From JANWYQ01 sp034432445 (GTDB lineage Bacteria > Chloroflexota > Anaerolineae > JAAEKA01): a DNA stretch of 15,771 nucleotides. Location: the NCBI GenBank assembly GCA_034432445.1, contig DAOUBX010000184.1, positions 1-15,771 of the forward strand. Direction: 5' to 3'. The notes beneath the pieces are model-generated. The model worked only from the letters and a program-made list of their open reading frames with translations, was not told where the DNA came from and did not search any database. Of the stretch, positions 1 through 9,191 are shown piece after piece. Both the position numbers and the translations under genes were made by a program. How positions within the stretch are numbered: the stretch's first letter is position 1; every line of letters begins with the position of its first letter.

Positions 1-208
1 CGCTCGGGCCGGTCTCCGACCGTGCCCGCCGCGCTTTCATTGACGGTTGTGCGCCCAGCGCATGGGCATCTGGCTTGCAAACGTGTCTGCGAAGGCAACC
101 TAGGTCGCAAATCGCCTACAAATGCCCGGCACCTGAGCAGTTACGAGCCAGCAAGGTCATTCCGCCGAAGCCATCGTCACGTTCGAGCAAGCGTGGGAGA
201 AAGCACGG

Positions 209-1036
209 ATGCAGGGCGAGACTGTGCTGGCCGCAAGCGCCCTCTTCAACCTGGCCAACGAGGAGCGTCGGTTGGGTCATCTCGGGCGCGCTTGCCAGCT
301 GCGGCAGGAGTCTGTTCGATTGCGTCGTGAGCTGGGGGATGCCGTCTGCCTGGCGCGTTCGATTATCTGGATGGCGTCGGACCTCTGTCTGTTGGGGGAT
401 CTAACCACCGCCCAACACTGCGTTCAGGAGGCAACTCTGATTTTGCAGCAGACCGGCAACGTGGTTGACCGCTGCTACTTGGCGGCCATCGAGGCTACGC
501 TCTTGGAAATGAAGGGCGCAGCCGAGCAGGCAGCGACGCCGATCGCAAGTTGGTTGCCCTGTGTAGAAGAGGTCAAGGTTTGGCCGGCTGTCGCCCGGTT
601 GTTGACGGCGCAAGGGCGAGCAATGATGGCGCAGAAGCGCCTGAGCGAGGCTTTGGACGCCTGTCAGCGTGCTTTGGCCGTTGCCCAGAGACTGGCGCGC
701 CCTGTCGAAGTTCTGGCCGCCCAAGTTGGCTTGGCGCAAGTGTATCTGGCGCTTGGCGCCTGTGCAGCTGCACAGGCGTTGAGCGACGCTTTGGCCCAGC
801 TTGTCAACCTTACCCACGACTTGGACCGCGCCTTAGAGTATCCCAATCTCTACGTGGCCGGTTACCATGTGCTGCGCGACCTCGCCGACCCGCGCGCTGA
901 CGGCGTGCTGCACGCGGGAATTCGTGTGCTGCACGCCGTGGCCGCAGAAATTCCCGATCCGAACGCCAAGCGCCGTTTGCAGACCGACGCGCCTGGTCAT
1001 GACCAGCTGTTGCAGCTGATGGCGGCGCAAGGGTAG
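209..1036 (+). CDS. TPR-rich protein, probably the C-terminal part of a larger regulator or ATPase
   Basis: The 275-residue product is almost wholly helical and has several tetratricopeptide-like units. Examples are the FNLANEERRLGHLGRACQLR region near residues 11-30 and the LSEALDACQRALAVAQR region near residues 145-161. The closing segment (PDPNAKRRLQTDAPGHDQLL) resembles the tail of large TPR proteins that follow an NB-ARC/AAA ATPase or a SARP/LuxR-type activator. TPR arrays mediate protein-protein contacts. The frame is open only from base 137, after a TGA at 134-136. The untranslated codons 137-208 already read like a TPR helix (GHSAEAIVTFEQAWEKA), yet contain no ATG, GTG or TTG. This points to a 5'-truncated or decayed gene, or to a sequence error just upstream. 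No ribosome binding site is evident at the ATG. Coding in this frame is likely; the start and the exact function are uncertain. Confidence 0.6.
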   Translation: MQGETVLAASALFNLANEERRLGHLGRACQLRQESVRLRRELGDAVCLARSIIWMASDLCLLGDLTTAQHCVQEATLILQQTGNVVDRCYLAAIEATLLEMKGAAEQAATPIASWLPCVEEVKVWPAVARLLTAQGRAMMAQKRLSEALDACQRALAVAQRLARPVEVLAAQVGLAQVYLALGACAAAQALSDALAQLVNLTHDLDRALEYPNLYVAGYHVLRDLADPRADGVLHAGIRVLHAVAAEIPDPNAKRRLQTDAPGHDQLLQLMAAQG

Positions 1037-1143
1037 CTCGCATGCTCAAGTCCCCCACGGCATCTCGGAAAACTCCAAGTGTCTGGAACACTGCGGGCCG
1101 CCTGGGGGCAGTCGGGCAACTAGGCGTTTTTGTTGTCCTCTGG

Positions 1144-1149
1144 TAAAAT
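1144..1149 (+). promoter_or_regulatory. Candidate -10 element of folC
   Basis: TAAAAT matches the sigma70 -10 consensus at five of six positions and lies 52 bases before the folC ATG. No convincing -35 hexamer sits 16-18 bases upstream (the 17-base spacing gives TAGGCG), so the assignment is weak. Confidence 0.3.
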
Positions 1150-1153
1150 TGAC

Positions 1154-1193
1154 TTCAGTTCCTCAGCGGCTTGCGAGTCGCCACGGAACTGAA
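1154..1193 (+). promoter_or_regulatory. Inverted repeat in the folC leader
   Basis: TTCAGTTCC (1154-1162) and GGAACTGAA (1185-1193) are perfect 9-bp inverted copies around a 22-base loop. The 3' arm touches the folC Shine-Dalgarno-like AAAGG (1192-1196). In RNA the hairpin would sit next to the ribosome binding site; in DNA it could be an operator just downstream of the candidate -10. Its function is inferred. Confidence 0.4.
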
Positions 1194-1201
1194 AGGTCGC
1201 C

Positions 1202-2725
1202 ATGCACCTCCCATCCGACTATCAAGCTGCGCTGGATTATATCTTCAACTACGTCGACTATGAACGGCGGCGCTCTGTGCCGTACGACGAAGAGGCGTGG
1301 AATCTCGCACGCGAGCGCCGCGTGTTGGCCGCCCTGGGCAACCCACACCTCGGCTACCGCATCGTGCATGTGGCCGGCAGCAAGGGCAAAGGGTCCACGG
1401 CCGCCAACATCGAGGCTGTGTTGCGCGCCAGCGGCGTGCGCGTCGGTTTCTACACATCACCGCACCTGCACACCTTTCGCGAGCGCATCCGCGTGAACGG
1501 CGAGTTGATCAGCCGCGCGGATGTCGTCCGTTTGCTGGCGCAGTGTCGTCCCGCCATCGAGGCCGTACCGGGGATCACTACTTTCGAGATCATCACCGCT
1601 CTAGCGCTGTTGCACTTTGCCCAGCAGGGCGTCGAGTGGGCGGTGTTGGAGGTGGGCCTGGGCGGGCGGTTGGATGCCACCAACGTCGTGACGCCGGTTG
1701 TCAGCGTCATTACACCGATCAGCTACGAGCACACGGCGCTGCTGGGCGACACGCTGGACAAGATCGCCCGTGAAAAGGCTGGCATCATCAAGCCAGGTGT
1801 GCCGATCGTGTGTGCCCCGCAGGCTGATGAAGCACTGGCTGCCATCCGGGAGGTAGCAGAGCAGCAGGCCGCACCCTTCATCCTGGTGGGCCGTGACTGG
1901 TGTTGGCACAGCGTGAGCGATGGGCTGGACGGGCAACGGTTCGATGTCACACGTGGCCCGGCTTACTCGCCCTCGTCTTTCGCCAACGCAGCAGAGCTCG
2001 GTCAGCCCGGTTCTGCGCCGGCCGCCTCCGACTGGCCTGACCGGCTCAGCGGGCTGTATACACCGCTCTTGGGTGCGCATCAACTGGCCAATGCTACGGC
2101 CGCCTTGGCAGCCTGTGAGCAGGCGGCAAGGGCCGGCGCGCCGATCACCATGCACGGCCTGCGGCAGGGCCTGGCGGCTGTCGTCTGGCCGGCGCGGTTG
2201 GAGGTCTTACAGCGCAGCGAGCCTGGCCAGCCTGCCGTTGTGGTAGACAGCGCGCACAACGACAGCTCGGCGCGGCTGCTGCGGTCGGCCCTGGCCGGCT
2301 ATTTCCCAGGCCAACCGCTGCATTTGGTGGTAGGCGTATCGACCGATAAGGACATTGACGCCTTGTTTGCCGCGCTGATCCCCGGAGCTCAGCGCTTGAT
2401 CGTGGTACGCTCCCGCCATCCACGCGCCTGCGATCCGACCGAGCTGATGCGGCGCGCTCAGGCTCAAGCGCCTGAGGTGGCTACCACGATCGCAGACAGC
2501 GTTGCGGCCGGACTGGCGAGAGCCCTGGCAGGCTGCGACCGCGGCGAAGAGACAACCGCCGTGGTGTGTGTGGCCGGATCGCTCTTTGTGGCCGCTGAAG
2601 CCCGCGAAGCCTGGCTGGGTGCCCATCCCCAGGGGTTGCCGGCCGGCGACTGGGCTTATGAAGCTGAACCCTTCGATGGCACGTGGCAGGTGAGCCAAAC
2701 GCCGCGCAGCGCCCTGGCGAAGTGA
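1202..2725 (+). CDS. folC: Bifunctional folylpolyglutamate synthase / dihydrofolate synthase
   Basis: This Mur-ligase-family enzyme uses ATP to add glutamate to dihydropteroate and to folates in the cytoplasm. The ATP-binding loop GSKGKGST lies at residues 59-66, followed by the family's SPHLHTFRERIRVNGE segment. LEVGLGGRLDATN is at 149-161, then ITPISYEHTALLGDTLDKIAREKAGI, and the C-terminal-domain DSAHN motif is at 349-353. At 507 residues it is longer than the usual 420-450. The extra length includes a low-complexity Pro/Ser/Ala-rich stretch before the LLGAHQ motif, near residues 250-275, and an extended C-terminus. The ATG at 1202 has AAAGG five bases upstream. It appears to be a single-gene unit between the TPR gene and lon, 86 bases before the latter. 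Whether both activities are present cannot be read from sequence alone. Confidence 0.95.
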   Translation: MHLPSDYQAALDYIFNYVDYERRRSVPYDEEAWNLARERRVLAALGNPHLGYRIVHVAGSKGKGSTAANIEAVLRASGVRVGFYTSPHLHTFRERIRVNGELISRADVVRLLAQCRPAIEAVPGITTFEIITALALLHFAQQGVEWAVLEVGLGGRLDATNVVTPVVSVITPISYEHTALLGDTLDKIAREKAGIIKPGVPIVCAPQADEALAAIREVAEQQAAPFILVGRDWCWHSVSDGLDGQRFDVTRGPAYSPSSFANAAELGQPGSAPAASDWPDRLSGLYTPLLGAHQLANATAALAACEQAARAGAPITMHGLRQGLAAVVWPARLEVLQRSEPGQPAVVVDSAHNDSSARLLRSALAGYFPGQPLHLVVGVSTDKDIDALFAALIPGAQRLIVVRSRHPRACDPTELMRRAQAQAPEVATTIADSVAAGLARALAGCDRGEETTAVVCVAGSLFVAAEAREAWLGAHPQGLPAGDWAYEAEPFDGTWQVSQTPRSALAK

Positions 2726-2811
2726 GAGGCGGGCTGATTGACCGTGTGGGAGCCGGTTCTGGGTAAACGGCGGGCTGGCGCCGGGATGTTGCCCAGCCGG
2801 CAGAAGCGACT

Positions 2812-5295
<2,484 letters not shown>

Positions 5296-5392
5296 ACAGC
5301 CGACTGCGGCCATGAGACAGCCGACCGGCGGCTACCGGCAAGCGGCCCATGTTCGCTAGGCTGCAGGCGGCGCTGGATGAAAGCGAGGGCGT

Positions 5393-6526
5393 ATGGTCTT
5401 GGAAACGCCAATCCATCAGAAACGTATGCCGCAGCGTGGGGCTAGGCCGAGGCTGGCACTTGTCGTTCTTGCCTGTTTCGCTCTCGCGGCGCTGCTGCTG
5501 AGCGGATGCCGGCAGGAGAAAACACAGCTGCCCTTGCCCCTGGAGGACTTGATGCCCACCGAATGGCGCATCGTGACGCCGGAAGGCGCCAAGGAACCGT
5601 TGCAGGCGCTGAGCATCGATGGCGACGAGGACAAGGAGTGGCTGCTGTTTTTCACATACGACAACGTCGGCGCCGACGGCGCGGCCGGGCCCATCGGCGG
5701 CGTGATCTACGATGCTCAGCAGGACGCAGCTCAATATGACCCGCAAACCATCGTCCCTTTTCCCTATCAACCCTCTGCTTTTTTGGTGCCCTATCGCCTG
5801 TTGCCCGACTGGCGAGAGGGCAAGGGCCAGGGGTATCTTGGCAACACCGCCGTCGGTTATGAGCTGACAAGTTTGGCCCCGGCGCGCCAAGAGGAAGACA
5901 CGATTTTCAATGAGCTCAACGTTTGGGGCAAGACCAATGGCGTGGCAACGCGGCTGTCGATTTTCCAATGGCAAGGCTTGGAGCGGGGCTACGGCGTCGC
6001 CCACTTTGTGGGCAGCTACAACGTGGCCATCAATGAGCGTGGCCCAGGTACGGTGGCGCGCACGATTACCACGCTGGACCGGCTGAACGAGCGCAGCAAC
6101 CTGTGTAAGAAGACGGTGTACCGGCGCACACCGAATAGCTTTCAGTTTCCCGTCTCCGAACAGCCCACGATCGTCTTTTGTCAGGGCACACCCACTGCGC
6201 CGACCTATCCTGAGGCCGTGGTATTGGCGTGGTTGCTCAGCAGCGACAAGAACGTTAAGGAGGGTCTGGTAAAAGGCGACAGCGTCGAGGCCGTGAACCG
6301 CAGCGCATCTAGCTTGCCAGGTCGCGTGGTCAGCTTGACTTATGATTCGACGGCCGGCAGCCAGGGTCTGGGCCAAGGCGCAGTCTCGACGGTGTTGGTC
6401 ACGAGCCGGTTGGCTGATGAGATGGGCGTCACGCGTGAGTACTTGTGGACGCTGGAGGAGAAGAAGCCTCAGACGGTGAAGGAAACCGCTCGTTGGTTGA
6501 TTACGCAAGTGGTACAGGTGCAGTAG
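5393..6526 (+). CDS. Predicted lipoprotein of unknown function
   Basis: I do not recognise a family. The N-terminus is basic, followed by a hydrophobic segment (about residues 21-36) and the lipobox LLSGC, so Cys39 should be lipidated and the protein anchored outside the membrane. The mature part is a roughly 340-residue soluble domain. An acidic DGDEDKEW stretch near residues 79-86 and a GPIGGVIYD segment suggest a beta-rich fold, and the sequence contains only a few further cysteines. ATG 5393 has a weak GAGGG nearby; ATG 5426 (codon 12) would give a more usual signal-peptide length but has no visible ribosome site. The next gene begins 3 bases after the stop, so co-expression with the AlbA_2-type regulator is likely. 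No function is assigned. Confidence 0.8.
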   Translation: MVLETPIHQKRMPQRGARPRLALVVLACFALAALLLSGCRQEKTQLPLPLEDLMPTEWRIVTPEGAKEPLQALSIDGDEDKEWLLFFTYDNVGADGAAGPIGGVIYDAQQDAAQYDPQTIVPFPYQPSAFLVPYRLLPDWREGKGQGYLGNTAVGYELTSLAPARQEEDTIFNELNVWGKTNGVATRLSIFQWQGLERGYGVAHFVGSYNVAINERGPGTVARTITTLDRLNERSNLCKKTVYRRTPNSFQFPVSEQPTIVFCQGTPTAPTYPEAVVLAWLLSSDKNVKEGLVKGDSVEAVNRSASSLPGRVVSLTYDSTAGSQGLGQGAVSTVLVTSRLADEMGVTREYLWTLEEKKPQTVKETARWLITQVVQVQ

Positions 6527-6529
6527 TCT

Positions 6530-7948
6530 ATGGACACACGCGTTGCCTCGCCCTATCACACCTCTCCCGAACAAGTCCGCGCGTGGCTGCGGGCCGATCA
6601 AGGCCCAACCCTGGCCTTCTTGCCAGACCTAGCCAACCCGCGGCGTCTGGCCGAGACGCTGGTGGCGTTGGCCAATGCCCACGGCGGCACGGTGGTGATC
6701 GGCGTGAACACGGCCGGCCGGCCGAGCGGCATCGCCTCGCCGCGCGAGGCGCAAGACCGCACAGTGGCGGCGGCGTTGCAGGCCGATCCGCCGCTGGTGC
6801 TGCCGCTGCCCGAGATTGTGACCGTCGATGGCGTGGACGTGTGCGTGGTGCACGTGCCGCCCGGTCTGTCGCATGCTTACAGCCTGAAAGGACAGTACCT
6901 GACACGCACCGGCAAGGAGAATCGGCCTTTGACGACGCCGGAGCTGCGCGCGTTGCTGCTGGCGCGCGGCACGGTCAGCTTCGAGTCGCTGCCAGCCATG
7001 GACGCCCGCCCGGAGGACCTGGACGAGGTGTTGGCCGCACGATACCTGGAGCGGCTGCCCGGCTTAGCGGCCACCTCGCTGACGGCCGCGCTGCTGGCGC
7101 GCGGCTGTCTGAAGGCGACCGGCCCCGGCGACGCCGCCACCGTGCCGACCTATGCCGGCTTGCTGCTCTTCGGCCGCAACCCGCAGCAGTTCCTGCCCTC
7201 GGCCGAGATCATCGCCGTGCGCTATGCCGGCGCGACCATGGGCGATGAGTTCGTGCGGGAGGATATTCAGGGCACTCTGCCGCAGCAGATTCGGCGCGCT
7301 GAAGCCTTCATCGCGGCCAACGTGCGTCGCGGCATGCGCATCCGCAGCTTCACGCGCGAGGAGGTGCCGGAGTACCCGCTGGCCGTGGCGCGCGAGGCCG
7401 TGGTGAACGCCGTCGCCCACCGCGACTACAGCGTGCGCGGGGACAGCATCCGCCTCTTGATGTTCAGCAACCGACTGGAGGTCTACAGCCCAGGCCGGCT
7501 GCCCGGTCACGTCACCCTGGACAACTTGCTGACCGAGCGCTTCAGCCGCAACGAGGTGATCGTGCAGGTGCTGAGCGACCTGGGTTTCATCGAGCGGCTA
7601 GGCTATGGCATCGACCGCATGATTGCAGCCATGCAAGAGGCAGGTCTGCCGGCGCCGCGCTTCGAGGAGACGGCCGCCGGCTTTCGGGTGACCTTGTATG
7701 GCCACGGCGATGGGCTGGTCAGCGCTGCGCCGCAAGAACAGCGCTGGGGCAACTTGCTGCTCAACCCAAGGCAAGAACAAGCCATGGCCTACGTCGCCGA
7801 GCATGGTCGCATCACCAACAGCGCCTTTCAGGCCCTTTGTCCCGACGTCAGCCCGGAGACCATCCGCCGCGACCTGGCCGATCTGGTGGACAAGGACTTG
7901 CTGATGAAGATCGGCGAAAAGCGCGCCACGTACTACATCATGAAGTGA
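6530..7948 (+). CDS. AlbA_2 / HATPase_c_4 putative transcriptional regulator (RecG-related family, COG2865 type)
   Basis: The 472-residue protein has three parts. Residues about 20-140 form an AlbA_2 (Schlafen-type) putative nucleic-acid-binding domain, recognised by LANAHGGTVVIGVNTAGRPSGI. Residues about 270-400 form a GHKL-type HATPase_c_4 domain. Its N-box is EAVVNAVAHRDYS (Glu289, Asn293), and RLGYGIDRM lies at 356-364. Residues about 407-472 form a DeoR-like winged helix (SPETIRRDLADLVDKDLL). Such proteins are often annotated as RecG-like helicases, but the helicase motifs are absent. They are thought to act as cytoplasmic regulators, though few have been studied. The ATG lies 3 bases after the lipoprotein stop and has no separate promoter, so it may depend on translation of the gene before it. 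The ligand and targets are unknown. Confidence 0.88.
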   Translation: MDTRVASPYHTSPEQVRAWLRADQGPTLAFLPDLANPRRLAETLVALANAHGGTVVIGVNTAGRPSGIASPREAQDRTVAAALQADPPLVLPLPEIVTVDGVDVCVVHVPPGLSHAYSLKGQYLTRTGKENRPLTTPELRALLLARGTVSFESLPAMDARPEDLDEVLAARYLERLPGLAATSLTAALLARGCLKATGPGDAATVPTYAGLLLFGRNPQQFLPSAEIIAVRYAGATMGDEFVREDIQGTLPQQIRRAEAFIAANVRRGMRIRSFTREEVPEYPLAVAREAVVNAVAHRDYSVRGDSIRLLMFSNRLEVYSPGRLPGHVTLDNLLTERFSRNEVIVQVLSDLGFIERLGYGIDRMIAAMQEAGLPAPRFEETAAGFRVTLYGHGDGLVSAAPQEQRWGNLLLNPRQEQAMAYVAEHGRITNSAFQALCPDVSPETIRRDLADLVDKDLLMKIGEKRATYYIMK

Positions 7949-8220
7949 AGGAGACCAGTCAGGTGCGGGCGCGTGCAAGCGGCTGCGGCTTCAGCCGGCT
8001 CTGCGGACACCCTCGCCACCGCAGACGCGAGTGCCCGCCACCGATTGCTGCTAGCGACTGCGGCGCGGCGCAGGGTCGCGTAGTGTGTATACAAACGCCA
8101 CGGCGCGCCGCACCGGTCGTCCCGGCGGCGCCGGCCACGAAAGCAAACAGAGTCGTAGGTTGGGGCGCGGGCGAGGGCCGCAGATGTTAGGCTACTATCG
8201 CTGCGCATAACGAGGGAAAG

Positions 8221-8260
8221 TGTGGGATATCTGTGGGATAGTGTGGGATAGCGTGGGATA
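8221..8260 (+). repeat. Four helically phased GTGGGATA repeats
   Basis: TGTGGGATA begins at 8221, 8232 and 8242, and a fourth copy with one change (CGTGGGATA) begins at 8252. The spacings are 11, 10 and 10 bases, close to one DNA turn each, so all copies face the same side of the helix. The array lies about 75 bases upstream of the ferritin -10 element. It could be a cooperative regulator-binding array or a simple tandem repeat. Confidence 0.75.
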
Positions 8261-8330
8261 GTGCACGTCCGCGCGGCCAAGGTCGATGGCTTCAACACTC
8301 GTCTTCGTCTTCATGGACTATCCGCACCTG

Positions 8331-8339
8331 TGCTATAAT
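8331..8339 (+). promoter_or_regulatory. Extended -10 promoter of the ferritin gene
   Basis: TGCTATAAT contains a perfect TATAAT (8334-8339) preceded by the TGn extension. The -35 region is weak (TTCATG at 8310-8315 with an 18-base spacer), which is common for extended -10 promoters. It would give a 5' leader of roughly 110 bases before the ferritin ATG. Confidence 0.6.
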
Positions 8340-8398
8340 GCCGCTCGTGGCCACCACAGCGCAACACGCACTCCCAACGCTCTGCACGGCCCACCCTT

Positions 8399-8429
8399 GA
8401 CCGTTCACCGTAGAGCGGTCACCGTTCAC
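8399..8429 (+). repeat. Short direct and inverted repeats in the ferritin leader
   Basis: ACCGTTCAC occurs twice about 21 bases apart, and GACCG/CGGTC can form a 5-bp stem between the two copies. They immediately precede the palindrome at 8430. Their role is unknown. Confidence 0.4.
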
Positions 8430-8441
8430 TGTTCGCGAACA
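8430..8441. promoter_or_regulatory. Perfect 12-bp palindrome, candidate operator
   Basis: TGTTCGCGAACA is its own reverse complement. It lies 2 bases before the ferritin Shine-Dalgarno AGGAGG (8444-8449). As RNA it would form only a weak 4-bp stem, so a dimeric DNA-binding protein is the likelier reader. It does not look like a Fur box, and the regulator is not known. Confidence 0.45.
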
Positions 8442-8458
8442 ACAGGAGGCAAATCACT

Positions 8459-8953
8459 ATGTTGAATCCAACCGTCCAACAGGCGCTTAACGACCAGGTG
8501 CAGAAGGAGCTGCACTCGGCCTACATCTACCTCTCCATGGCGGCCTACTTCGAGGCCGAGAACCTGCCCGGCGCGGCGCACTGGATGCGCAAGCAGGCCG
8601 GCGAAGAGCAGGAACACGCCATGAAAATCTTCGATTTCATCATCGACCGCGGCGGCCGCGTCACGCTGCAGGCCATCGACGCACCGCCGGCCACCTTCGC
8701 CTCGCCGCTGGCCGTCTTCGAGGCCGCCTACGCGCACGAGCAGAAGGTCACCAAGTCGATCCACGACCTGTACGCGCTGGCCGTCCAGGAAGGCGACTAC
8801 CCCACCCAGGTCATGCTGCAGTGGTTCATCGATGAGCAGGTGGAGGAGGAGAAGAACGCCAGCGCGATCATGGCTCAGCTTCGCATGGTAGGCGACTCAC
8901 CGGCCGCGCTGTTCATGATCGATCGGCAGCTGGCGGCGCGAGCGGGCGACTGA
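8459..8953 (+). CDS. ftnA: Non-heme bacterial ferritin (FtnA type)
   Basis: This 24-meric iron-storage protein oxidises Fe(II) with oxygen or peroxide and stores the mineral in its cavity. At 164 residues it has the normal length, and its four-helix bundle is complete. Its ferroxidase ligands fall at the same numbers as in E. coli FtnA: Glu17, Glu50 and His53 (GEEQEH), Glu94, and Glu126, Gln127 and Glu130 in DEQVEEE. The absence of a heme-binding methionine in the usual bacterioferritin context favours ferritin over bacterioferritin. A strong AGGAGG lies 9 bases before the ATG. The gene has its own promoter region with repeats and a palindrome, so it is probably a regulated monocistronic unit, although no recognisable Fur site is seen. 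Confidence 0.95.
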   Translation: MLNPTVQQALNDQVQKELHSAYIYLSMAAYFEAENLPGAAHWMRKQAGEEQEHAMKIFDFIIDRGGRVTLQAIDAPPATFASPLAVFEAAYAHEQKVTKSIHDLYALAVQEGDYPTQVMLQWFIDEQVEEEKNASAIMAQLRMVGDSPAALFMIDRQLAARAGD

Positions 8954-8971
8954 GAGGAACTTAGAAAAACT

Positions 8972-9004
8972 GGAGGAACTGAGGGAGCTCTCGGGCCTCC
9001 GGGT
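8972..9004 (+). terminator. Weak candidate terminator after ferritin
   Basis: GGAGG (8972-8976) can pair with CCTCC (8996-9000) around a loop that contains a GAGCTC palindrome; GGGTTTT follows. The stem is short and the T-run has only four bases, so this is tentative. Confidence 0.25.
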
Positions 9005-9116
9005 TTTGACTAGAGCGATGGCGAGTTTCCCGTCCCGCAGCCGCAGGACGTGCCATAGCGATGAACGTCGCCCGTCATGCCGAGGCTCGGCAAAGCATCC
9101 CGGCGAGCTCACAGGC

Positions 9117-9158
9117 AAGGACTGGCCAGGGCTAAAAACGAACAACTGGCCAGTCCTT
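9117..9158 (+). terminator. 13-bp perfect hairpin between ferritin and hydrolase
   Basis: AAGGACTGGCCAG (9117-9129) pairs perfectly with CTGGCCAGTCCTT (9146-9158) around a 16-base loop. Only a short TTTC follows, so intrinsic termination would be inefficient. It could be a ferritin mRNA 3' end or a leader element of the hydrolase. The 5' arm is nearly repeated at 9178-9192, over the hydrolase ribosome site. Confidence 0.5.
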
Positions 9159-9191
9159 TCATTGCGGCGACCAGAGTAAGGACTGTTGGCC

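Larger units (their letters stand above)
7949..8458. other. 510-base intergenic region before ferritin
   Basis: I see no supportable gene here. The first part (to about 8210) is GC-rich and unremarkable apart from a 6-bp stem (CGGCTG 7980-7985 with CAGCCG 7992-7997, no T-tract). It also holds an 8-bp palindrome, TGTATACA, at 8086-8093. The second part carries the phased repeats, promoter, short direct repeats and palindrome listed separately. Confidence 0.7.

Noticed and set aside
2738..2769. Possible promoter TTGACC...TAAACG before lon
   Set aside because: The spacer is 20 bases, too long for a usual sigma70 promoter, and the -10 match is poor.
6445..7248. 267-codon plus-strand frame overlapping the AlbA_2 regulator
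   Set aside because: Arg/Gly/Ala-rich shifted-frame translation of a gene with clear domains in another frame.
6530..7948. Annotation of the AlbA_2 protein as a RecG DNA helicase
   Set aside because: No Walker A or other helicase motif is present; the RecG label comes from family naming only.
7933..8298. 121-codon minus-strand frame in the intergenic region before ferritin
   Set aside because: Its sequence is dominated by translation of the tandem repeat and GC-rich low complexity; no start signals or motifs.
8319..8327. Inverted copy of the GTGGGATA repeat inside the ferritin promoter (TATCCGCAC)
   Set aside because: It needs an inserted base to align; only five bases match in a row, which is expected by chance.
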